Shown here in pieces: positions 6,911-12,968 of a stretch of 12,968 nucleotides of DNA. The stretch is taken from positions 1 through 12,968 of the forward strand of contig CAMENQ010000027.1 in NCBI GenBank assembly GCA_945928585.1. The letters are read 5' to 3'. Positions within the stretch are counted from its first letter, which is position 1. Every line of letters starts with the position of its first letter. The stretch comes from an uncultured Roseburia sp. (GTDB lineage: Bacteria; Bacillota; Clostridia; Lachnospirales; Lachnospiraceae). A program made the translations under genes and the position numbers. The notes below the pieces were generated by a model. The model searched no databases. It was not told the DNA's origin and worked only from the letters and a program-made list of their open reading frames with translations.

Positions 6911-8674
6911 TTAATTCAGTGCATAATACCTTCCCTTAAGTTTCATAAGTTCCTCGTGGGTACCCTGCTCTGCAATTCCCTTATTTGCAATAAAGAGAAT
7001 CCTGTCTGCGTTTCTTATGGTTGAAAGTCTGTGGGCTACCATAAATGCCGTTTTATCCTTAAGAATAATATCAAGGGCTTCCTTTATCATAATTTCCGTT
7101 TCGGTATCTATGGAACTGGTAGCTTCGTCAAGTATAACTACCGACGGATTTTTAAGTATGATACGTGCAAAGCTTAAAAGCTGCTTTTCTCCTGCTGAAA
7201 GACCTGCTCCGCGTTCCTCTAAGACTGTGTTATAGCCGTCTGAAAGACGATTTATAAATTTGTCTGCAAATATGGTTTTTGCAGCCTGTATACATTCTTC
7301 GTCTGTTGCATCAGGTCTTCCGTATCTTATGTTTTCCATGATAGTTCCCTTAAATATAAATGGTTCCTGCATAAGAACGCCTACTTCTTTTCTTAAGGAT
7401 TCCAGTGACGCATCCCTTACGTCAACGCCGTCTATTGTTACGCTTCCCTCCTGAACATCATAAAATCTTGTAAGCATATTTATGACTGTGGTTTTTCCGG
7501 CTCCCGTAGGGCCTACAAGTGCTATGGTTTCTCCCGGCTTTACGTGAAGGTCAAAGTCCTCAAGGATATTTACGCCCTCCTCGTAGCTGAACGTAACATG
7601 GTTAAAATCTACCTGTCCTTTTACGTTTTTAAGTTCTGTACTGCCCTCTTTATTGTCTATTTCTATAGGATAATCTATAAGGTCAAATACCTGCTCAAGA
7701 TTTGAGCTTACCTGGGCAAGCTGCTGTATAATAACTGCTATCTGTGTAAGAGGGCCGCTGAAAAGTCCCATGTAGCTTGTAAATGCAACTACAGTACCTG
7801 CATTTACGGATGTGCTTCCAGATAATATAAGTGCCAGTGCCGTTGCGTAAAGACAAACTGTTCCAAAATTCCAGAAGGTTTCTACTATAGGTGTGTTCAG
7901 CTCATTTCTGTAAAAGATTTTAAGCCATACCTTACATGCCCTGTCATGGATTTCGTCATATATTTTAACATTTTCCTCTGTTCTGTTGTAATTCTTTATT
8001 ATTTTTTCGCCCATAATTGACTCTACAAGAAAGGCTGTTCTGTTTGAATTACACTGTCTCTGCTGTGAGAAAAATCTTTTAATTTTGTATCTTAAATACA
8101 TTACAAGTATCATCATCGGTATAACCGTAAGGAATACAACAAGTGTAAGCTGCGGACTTATTGACAGCATAAACACTGTAACTACCACTATTTTTATAAT
8201 GTAAACCATAAAATTCACAACATAATTTGTAAAGAAATTTGCCAAATCATTTACATAATCAGTAACTCTTACGACTATTTTTCCGTCAGGTCTTGAGTCA
8301 AAATAGTCAAACGGCAGCTTTTGAAGCTTATAAAATGCCTCCTGCCTTATCTTTGCTATGATTTTGTGGCCTGTTGTTCCCATTATTCTCTGATGTGCAA
8401 AGGTGACTGCTATTTCTATTGCTGCGCAGCATACAAGTCCTGCCACCGTAAAAATCAAATCTTTTGTTTCCTTTGAAACAGATATGTCATTTATAATATG
8501 GCGGAGCAAAAGTGGTGAAACCATTGATGCACCTGCCGATACAAGCATAAGAAGAACTACTATTATAAATAAATGTGAATATGGAATAATATATCGCAGT
8601 ATTTTTCCAAACTGTTTCATATCTATTTTCTTCTGAATGTTTTCATCCTGAAAATATGTATTTCTTTTTGCCAT
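6911..8674 (-). CDS. ABC exporter half-transporter, subunit with canonical catalytic Glu
   Basis: The 587-residue protein has an N-terminal exporter-type membrane domain (about 25-330, six predicted helices) fused to an ATPase domain. ATPase motifs: Walker A GPTGAGKTT (388-396), Q-loop Q436, a non-consensus signature LSAGE (492-496), Walker B VVILDE with catalytic E517, and H548 in the switch loop. It starts 2 bases after the stop of the partner gene, and its AGGAGG site is encoded within the last codons of that gene (EEV). The non-consensus signature here complements the Asp-for-Glu change in the partner, as in heterodimeric exporters with one dead ATP site. Such pairs usually export drugs, peptides or lipids; the substrate is unknown. 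Confidence 0.95.
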   Translation of the reverse strand: MAKRNTYFQDENIQKKIDMKQFGKILRYIIPYSHLFIIVVLLMLVSAGASMVSPLLLRHIINDISVSKETKDLIFTVAGLVCCAAIEIAVTFAHQRIMGTTGHKIIAKIRQEAFYKLQKLPFDYFDSRPDGKIVVRVTDYVNDLANFFTNYVVNFMVYIIKIVVVTVFMLSISPQLTLVVFLTVIPMMILVMYLRYKIKRFFSQQRQCNSNRTAFLVESIMGEKIIKNYNRTEENVKIYDEIHDRACKVWLKIFYRNELNTPIVETFWNFGTVCLYATALALILSGSTSVNAGTVVAFTSYMGLFSGPLTQIAVIIQQLAQVSSNLEQVFDLIDYPIEIDNKEGSTELKNVKGQVDFNHVTFSYEEGVNILEDFDLHVKPGETIALVGPTGAGKTTVINMLTRFYDVQEGSVTIDGVDVRDASLESLRKEVGVLMQEPFIFKGTIMENIRYGRPDATDEECIQAAKTIFADKFINRLSDGYNTVLEERGAGLSAGEKQLLSFARIILKNPSVVILDEATSSIDTETEIMIKEALDIILKDKTAFMVAHRLSTIRNADRILFIANKGIAEQGTHEELMKLKGRYYALN

Positions 8675-8676
8675 TA

Positions 8677-10500
8677 TTACACCTCCTCTGCCAGTGCATC
8701 AAAGTCTACAACTGATTTTTTCTGTGCTTCCTGAACATTGTATACTTTCGCAAAATGTCCGTCCATCTTCATCAGTTCTTCAAAGTTTCCACGCTCCACT
8801 ATCATACCGTCCTGCATATATAGGATTTCATCACAGTCTGTTACCGATGAAAGTCTGTGTGCAGATATTATAATTGTTTTTTTCGGATAAAATTCTTTTA
8901 TATCTTTTAAAAGCTGTTTTTCAGTATTTACGTCAAGAGCACTTGTTGAGTCATCTAATATAAGCACATCTGCATCCTTTAAAAGTGCTCTTGCTATTGA
9001 TACTCTCTGCTTTTGCCCTCCTGAAATTCCTAAGCCTCTTTCTCCTACTATAGTCTCATATGCATCAGGAAGCTCTTTTATAAAGCCATGTGCCTGTGCG
9101 TGTTTTGCGGCCCTTATTATTTCATTTTTTTCAACATAAGGCTCTGAATATGCTATATTTGAGTCAATGGTATTTGAAAAAAGAAATACATCCTGAAATA
9201 CATAAGCATAAAAATTCCTGAGATTTTCAAGAGAGTATTCTCTTACATTTTTTCCGTTTATTTCTATGCTTCCTGCAGTCATGTCATGTATGCGGACTAA
9301 TGATTCAAGAAGCATACTTTTTCCGCTTCCCGTTCCTCCTACAATACCAAGCTTTTTGCCGTATGGTATGTCAATGTTAATGTTTTTAAGAACTGCCCTG
9401 TCATTTAAAACAAGTGATGCATTATTTACCTTTATGTTTGGAACATCTGTCTTTTCGGTAATTCTGCCTTCATCAGGTATTTTCGAGTCAGTATTCATAT
9501 AATTTAGCATTTTATGGCCTGAAACAAGCTGCTGCTGCATCTGAAACATTACATTGTTTATCTGTGTAATGTAATCCATTATTTTAAGAACATAGCTGCT
9601 GCAGGTAAGAAGGTATCCTACAAGCATATAGTCATTTATAATAAGTACTGCACTGACTGCTATTGTACCTATATAAGCAAACTGCTTTATTGAGCTGAAT
9701 ACTACCTCAAACTTTGAGGACAGCTTTATCTGGTTTATGTATGAGCTTTTAAGTCTTTCATTTGACTTGTCAAATTTCTTCTTTTCTACATCTTCATTTG
9801 TAAAGGAACGTACAAGACGTACTGCTTCAATGTTTTCCTGTACAGTCAGATTCATCTCGCTGTTGCTGCCTCTTATTTCCCTGTAATTAACTCTTGCCTT
9901 AGTTCTGAACTTTAATACTGCCACCACCAAAAACGGAGTAAGTATAACAGGTATTATAAGCAGTGAAATATTAAGCGTTGCAAGCATTGTTACACTTAAT
10001 ATAAGCGCAAATACACAGTCTATCATAACCGGTATCATACGGCAGAACATTTCCTTAAACATAATGGTATCTGAGTTAATTGTAGTTAAAAGCTCTCCTG
10101 TGTTAAACTCCGATACAGTTTCACTGTCAAGCTCCATAAGCTTTTTAAACGTAACCTTTCTAAGATCGGTTTCAAGCCTTAATCCTAATCTCTGGTTTCC
10201 TACATTTTTTATGTAGACAATAATTATCCTGAGAATAAGAAAGCACATAAAAATAATACCAAGACTTATGCAGAGTTTCATTGTATGTACTTCTCCGAAA
10301 TTTCCGTCTAAAAGAAATAAAAATACATTACTCTTATCTTCTTTCGCATCTTTACTCAGTATAACATAATTAATAAACATTCCGGAAAGCATAGGCAGCA
10401 TAAGGTCTGCTATTATTCCTATAAAGCTTAATATCTGAAATAATATCTGTAATGGAAGGTTTCTCTTCCAATACCTAAATCCAAACTTTAAAACATCCAT
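8677..10500 (-). CDS. ABC exporter half-transporter, subunit with degenerate catalytic site
   Basis: The 607-residue protein has an exporter-type membrane domain (about 15-330) and an ATPase domain. Motifs: Walker A GGTGSGKSM (388-396), Q-loop Q436, signature ISGGQ (492-496), Walker B VLILDD with Asp at position 517 in place of the catalytic Glu, and H548. Asp at that position is typical of the degenerate subunit in heterodimeric type IV exporters. In the predicted dimer, this Walker A/B with the partner's LSAGE forms the inactive site, and this ISGGQ with the partner's Walker motifs forms the active site. Its ATG overlaps the stop of the LacI-family gene (TAATG). The coupling implies that the regulator and transporter are produced together. 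Confidence 0.95.
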   Translation of the reverse strand: MDVLKFGFRYWKRNLPLQILFQILSFIGIIADLMLPMLSGMFINYVILSKDAKEDKSNVFLFLLDGNFGEVHTMKLCISLGIIFMCFLILRIIIVYIKNVGNQRLGLRLETDLRKVTFKKLMELDSETVSEFNTGELLTTINSDTIMFKEMFCRMIPVMIDCVFALILSVTMLATLNISLLIIPVILTPFLVVAVLKFRTKARVNYREIRGSNSEMNLTVQENIEAVRLVRSFTNEDVEKKKFDKSNERLKSSYINQIKLSSKFEVVFSSIKQFAYIGTIAVSAVLIINDYMLVGYLLTCSSYVLKIMDYITQINNVMFQMQQQLVSGHKMLNYMNTDSKIPDEGRITEKTDVPNIKVNNASLVLNDRAVLKNINIDIPYGKKLGIVGGTGSGKSMLLESLVRIHDMTAGSIEINGKNVREYSLENLRNFYAYVFQDVFLFSNTIDSNIAYSEPYVEKNEIIRAAKHAQAHGFIKELPDAYETIVGERGLGISGGQKQRVSIARALLKDADVLILDDSTSALDVNTEKQLLKDIKEFYPKKTIIISAHRLSSVTDCDEILYMQDGMIVERGNFEELMKMDGHFAKVYNVQEAQKKSVVDFDALAEEV

Positions 10501-11510
10501 TATAAGGTTTCTCCCTCCGTAAAAGAATAGTCTACTACACAGTCGTGTATGTTTTCCTCATTATTTATCTGGGCAAGCAGCATATTAAAAGCGTTCTGCC
10601 CTATGGTTCTTATTTTACAGTCAACAGAACATATTCGCGGCGATATACGGTCAAGCATTTCAATGTTGTCAAATCCCATTATACCTATGTCCTCCGGTAC
10701 CTTTATTTCGTTTTTCCTGTATATTTCAAGGGTTTTTATGGCAATATTGTCATATGCACAAAGTATGGCAGTCTTTTTATGCTTTTCTTTTGCATCCTTT
10801 GCAATATCAAGAAGTTTTTCCTCATCATACTCTGTCATTACATGAGGTTCTCCAAGGTCATACATTTCCAGACCTTCATCATAGCCGCACCGCCGCTGCT
10901 CCATAGAAAAGATATTTATCTTTTTTTCTCTCTGGCGCTCAATTCCCCAATCCATATACCATATACTTTCGTAGCCTTTATTTACCATATGCTTTACTGC
11001 ATTTCTCATAATTTTACGGCAGTCTACGTCAATATGGGGTATTTTCCCACAGCCGATACGGTTGTATACAGATACTAAAGGTATATCAAGTCCCAATAGA
11101 ATGTCGGTCAGATCCTCCTCCCGTCCTACAGGAAAAATAATAAGACCATCCACTTTCCTGACTGCAAAATGGTTAATTGCCTCCAGTTCACTTTTCTTAT
11201 CATTTTTTGAAAGTATAAGCTCCATAAAATATCCGTGTTTTCTGGCTTCTGCCTCTATTGACTCAATAAGCATACAGAAAAATGTGTTTTTTAAATTTAT
11301 TCCTATTACACCTATTGTGTTTGTTTTTCCTTTAGCTAAGCATCTCGCCAGATGATTTGGCTGATAGTTCATTTCCTTTGCCGTCTTTAGTATCATTTTT
11401 TTTGTTTCTTCTTTTATACCGCCTCTGTTATTTAATGCTCTGTCTACCGTTCCTTCCGATACACCGCATTTTATGGCAATATCTTTTATACGAACTGCTA
11501 TGATGCTCAC
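10500..11510 (-). CDS. LacI-family transcriptional regulator
   Basis: The 336-residue protein has an N-terminal helix-turn-helix (RIKDIAIKCGVSEGTVDRALNN, about 7-28), a hinge helix (PNHLARCLAKGKTNTIG, 51-67) and a periplasmic-binding-protein-like ligand domain with the GIMGFDN region near its end. GTVDRALNNR marks a LacI subgroup. It is first in an operon with both ABC genes and is probably an autoregulator acting on the two palindromes at 11539-11550 and 11595-11606. The start is uncertain: the in-frame GTG at 11510 lies only one base from AAGGAG (11512-11517), too close for normal initiation. No ATG exists near the conserved RIKDIA, and ATC (11504) or ATA (11501) would be better spaced. The ligand is unknown. 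Confidence 0.93.
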   Translation of the reverse strand: MSIIAVRIKDIAIKCGVSEGTVDRALNNRGGIKEETKKMILKTAKEMNYQPNHLARCLAKGKTNTIGVIGINLKNTFFCMLIESIEAEARKHGYFMELILSKNDKKSELEAINHFAVRKVDGLIIFPVGREEDLTDILLGLDIPLVSVYNRIGCGKIPHIDVDCRKIMRNAVKHMVNKGYESIWYMDWGIERQREKKINIFSMEQRRCGYDEGLEMYDLGEPHVMTEYDEEKLLDIAKDAKEKHKKTAILCAYDNIAIKTLEIYRKNEIKVPEDIGIMGFDNIEMLDRISPRICSVDCKIRTIGQNAFNMLLAQINNEENIHDCVVDYSFTEGETL

Positions 11511-11538
11511 TCTCCTTTCTGCTTTTGTTTCTTTTTTC

Positions 11539-11550
11539 GTGTGCGCACAC
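11539..11550. promoter_or_regulatory. Operator-like palindrome O1 in the lacI-like leader
   Basis: GTGTGCGCACAC is a perfect 12-bp palindrome with a central CG step, the usual architecture of LacI-family operators. It lies about 63-74 bases downstream of the predicted transcription start and 28 bases before the GTG start codon. Its centre is 56 bp from that of the second site. Confidence 0.65.
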
Positions 11551-11594
11551 TATATTTTACAAAAAAAATAATAAAATGCTTATTTTTGATAGAC

Positions 11595-11606
11595 GTGTGC
11601 GTGCAC
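11595..11606. promoter_or_regulatory. Operator-like site O2 just downstream of the lacI-like promoter
   Basis: CGTGTGCG-TGCAC (11594-11606) matches O1 and its leading C at 11 of 13 positions, but is an imperfect palindrome. It lies about +6 to +17 from the predicted start of the minus-strand transcript, so a bound repressor would block initiation or early elongation. Confidence 0.6.
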
Positions 11607-11618
11607 GTTATATAATTT

Positions 11619-11647
11619 ATATTAACGCCATCGGAGTGATATGTCAA
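11619..11647 (-). promoter_or_regulatory. Strong sigma-A-type promoter for the lacI-like/ABC operon
   Basis: On the minus strand, a consensus TTGACA (11647-11642) is followed by 17 bases and TAATAT (11624-11619). The predicted start is near 11612, giving a leader of about 100 bases that contains both operator-like sites. Confidence 0.85.
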
Positions 11648-11684
11648 TAGTTTTTTATTATGATTTCCGATACCTGAAGCTTTT

Positions 11685-11740
11685 GGACCGGTTTATTTGG
11701 TGCAGGACTCAGCTGAGTCCGACACCAGATAAACCGGTCC
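11685..11740. repeat. 56-nt near-perfect palindrome (long hairpin)
   Basis: The two 26-base arms (11685-11710 and 11715-11740) pair along their whole length with one G-U wobble and one 2-base internal mismatch, around an AGCT centre; the inner 16 bases are a perfect palindrome. It starts 13 bases after the end of the metal-exporter gene in the direction of transcription and lies upstream of the lacI-like promoter. There is no U-tract on the minus strand and only a weak T-run on the plus strand. It may serve as an atypical terminator or transcript stabiliser for the exporter gene, or be a small dispersed palindromic element. Confidence 0.8.
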
Positions 11741-11752
11741 ACAATTTTCCCT

Positions 11753-12742
11753 CTATTTATCTATGTACTTTACACTTTTTCCCGAAGAATGCTCCTCTGT
11801 CACAAAATGCTCCTTATCAACTGAATGTTTTGACTCAACAGGATTAACGTGTACCATACAATGTTTTACATCCGGAAATTTTTCCTCCATTTCCTCGTGA
11901 ATATGCTCTGCTATGGCATGTGCTTCATACAATGTCATATTTCCGTCAGCACTGAATTCTATATCAACATATACCTTTGAACCAAACATACGTGTACGTA
12001 TAAGGTCAAGAGAAATTATCTCATCATGTGAAAGCACCATTTCCCTCATAAGTGCTTCAACCTCTTTATCACATGATTTATCTACCATTTTATTTATGGC
12101 TTCCTTAAATATGTCTATTGCAACCTTAAAAATAAAAATGCATATGATAACGCTGGCAAGAGGGTCAAGTATAGGATATCCTAACATTGCACCTCCGATA
12201 CCGATAAAGCTTCCGACTGACGATAATGCGTCAGAACGGTGATGCCATGCATCAGCCATAAGTGCATCGGATTTTATCTTTTTTGCTCCGTTTCTTGTAT
12301 ACCAGTACATCGCTTCCTTGATGGCTATAGATATTACTGCCGCTATCAATGCTAAAGCTCCCGGTATTTTAAGTTCTTCTGCATTTATAATATTTTTTAC
12401 ACCGGTATAGCCTATGCCGGCGCCTGTTATGGCAAGTGCAACAGAAAGAATAATGGCTGCTACGCTTTCCAATCTGTCATGTCCATACGGATGGTCGCTG
12501 TCCTCTGCCTTTCCTGCCATTTTCACTCCGCCAATTACCACAAAAGTGCTGAATACATCTGATGCCGAATGTACCGCATCGGAAATCATGGCTCCCGAAT
12601 GAGCTATAATACCTGCCAGCAGTTTAAATAAAGCAAGTATTATATTTGCAAGTATACTTACAATAGATATGCGCATTGCAACTGCACTGTGTTCTTCATC
12701 GTTGACGGTTATTATACTATCTGTCGTTATCTTTTTTTCCAT
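11753..12742 (-). CDS. Cation diffusion facilitator (CDF) family divalent metal exporter
   Basis: The 329-residue protein has six predicted membrane helices (about 25-215) and a cytoplasmic dimerisation domain (about 220-300). Metal-site motifs are D55 and HSASD (H58, D62) in TM2 and DAWHHRSD (D164, H167, D171) in TM5; HPYGHDR at 84-90 is conserved in the family. CDF proteins exchange cytoplasmic metal ions for protons. HxxxD in both helices is compatible with zinc-type selectivity, but manganese, iron or cadmium cannot be excluded. The C-terminal tail (301-329) adds several His and acidic residues beyond the usual domain. The start is supported only by a weak GGGG motif. The gene appears monocistronic, flanked by the tRNA terminator and the long palindrome. 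Confidence 0.94.
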   Translation of the reverse strand: MEKKITTDSIITVNDEEHSAVAMRISIVSILANIILALFKLLAGIIAHSGAMISDAVHSASDVFSTFVVIGGVKMAGKAEDSDHPYGHDRLESVAAIILSVALAITGAGIGYTGVKNIINAEELKIPGALALIAAVISIAIKEAMYWYTRNGAKKIKSDALMADAWHHRSDALSSVGSFIGIGGAMLGYPILDPLASVIICIFIFKVAIDIFKEAINKMVDKSCDKEVEALMREMVLSHDEIISLDLIRTRMFGSKVYVDIEFSADGNMTLYEAHAIAEHIHEEMEEKFPDVKHCMVHVNPVESKHSVDKEHFVTEEHSSGKSVKYIDK

Positions 12743-12836
12743 TTTTAAACCCCGTACATAAAATCAGGCTGCCGTTTAAGGTTTAACTGACTATATGCTT
12801 TCCTTTCTGCTATTTTTCCCTTAGTCTTAAATACAA

Positions 12837-12888
12837 TATATGCATAATGTTTTTTAATTATTAAAGCATTTAAAGCATTATGCATATA
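12837..12888. repeat. AT-rich 13-bp inverted repeat upstream of the metal exporter
   Basis: TATATGCATAATG (12837-12849) and its exact reverse complement (12876-12888) flank a 26-base AT-rich spacer. The spacer and right arm contain AAAGCATT twice. Each arm includes the self-complementary TATGCATA. It lies between the tRNA terminator and the exporter gene, where that gene's promoter must be. A possible -10 TATATT (12840-12835) overlaps the left arm, but I see no convincing -35. It could be an operator or a cruciform-prone spacer. Confidence 0.6.
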
Positions 12889-12890
12889 GT

Positions 12891-12918
12891 AAAAGCTCAT
12901 CACTTATGTGATGAGCTT
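12891..12918 (-). terminator. Intrinsic terminator of the tRNA gene
   Basis: A perfect 11-bp stem, AAGCTCATCAC (12893-12903) with GTGATGAGCTT (12908-12918), has a 4-base loop. It begins 4 bases after the tRNA 3' end and is followed on the minus strand by a short U-tract (four U, partly in the stem). Confidence 0.78.
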
Positions 12919-12921
12919 CAG

Positions 12922-12968
12922 TGCGGAAAAAGGGACTTGAACCCTCACGTCATTGCTAACACTAGATC
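12922..12968 (-). tRNA. tRNA-Leu, 3' part; 5' half outside the window
   Basis: On the minus strand the sequence holds the end of the anticodon loop (GA) and the 3' anticodon stem TCTAG. A long variable arm of about 15 bases follows, then a T-arm with GAGGG-TTCAAGT-CCCTT, the 3' acceptor strand TTTCCGC and discriminator A (12922). The long variable arm makes it class II, and an acceptor of the GCGGAAA type indicates leucine rather than serine or tyrosine. The anticodon itself is off the window. CCA is not encoded: CTG follows the discriminator, so it would be added by nucleotidyltransferase. Confidence 0.87.

Noticed and set aside
11641..11847. Plus-strand frame of 68 codons with GGAG upstream of its ATG and a TTGATA-17-TATATA promoter-like sequence upstream
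   Set aside because: It runs through the long palindrome and into the antisense of the metal-exporter gene. Its start codon overlaps the -35 of a much better minus-strand promoter, and the product has no recognisable feature. It is most likely chance.
12735..12760. Four-codon upstream frame (ATG TAC GGG GTT TAA) before the metal-exporter gene as a regulatory leader peptide
   Set aside because: It has no ribosome binding site and a frame this short is expected by chance.
12837..12968. tRNA 3' end plus inverted repeat as an integration site of a mobile element
   Set aside because: There is no integrase gene and no second copy of the tRNA 3' end within the window. The neighbouring genes look like ordinary chromosomal genes.

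Overview
This is an AT-rich window from a Gram-positive bacterium. Strong AGGAGG-type ribosome binding sites, TTGACA/TATAAT-type promoters, short-spaced same-strand genes, a Firmicutes-type EF-P, a class I AroD and a DUF815 ATPase suggest a gut or rumen Clostridia, probably Lachnospiraceae. The family-level placement is inference from style and gene content, not from a marker gene. Every gene I can support lies on the minus strand, so transcription runs from high to low coordinates.

Reading in the direction of transcription: the right edge holds the 3' part of a class II tRNA (tRNA-Leu by its acceptor and variable arm) and its terminator. An AT-rich inverted repeat follows, then a cation-diffusion-facilitator metal exporter (11753-12742). 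The next intergenic region (11511-11752) holds a 56-nt near-perfect palindrome, a strong promoter and two palindromic operator-like sites. It drives a three-gene operon: a LacI-family regulator and two ABC exporter half-transporters (lacI-like 10500-11510, ABC-A 8677-10500, ABC-B 6911-8674). The two half-transporters look like a heterodimer with one degenerate ATP site.

A second good promoter (6879-6907) starts a tightly packed set: HD-domain phosphohydrolase, DUF815 AAA+ ATPase, a two-TM protein with a charged tail, aroD, aroK, and an EAL-domain gene. The EAL gene is interrupted by an in-frame TAG but is otherwise intact to its normal C-terminus (2006-2710). aroD and aroK supply two steps of the shikimate pathway. 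The HD, ATPase and membrane proteins have no assigned role.

efp (1290-1847) has its own promoter. Below it, a 247-bp leader (1043-1289) carries three GC-rich hairpins with U-tracts, one AT-rich hairpin and two 50/52-identical 52-bp direct repeats. The last terminator-like hairpin sits directly in front of the ribosome binding site of a DUF2079 membrane protein that runs off the left edge. The most unusual points are the amber-interrupted EAL gene, this repeat/terminator leader, the operator pair downstream of the lacI promoter, the long palindrome without a U-tract, and the HD-DUF815-membrane protein set.
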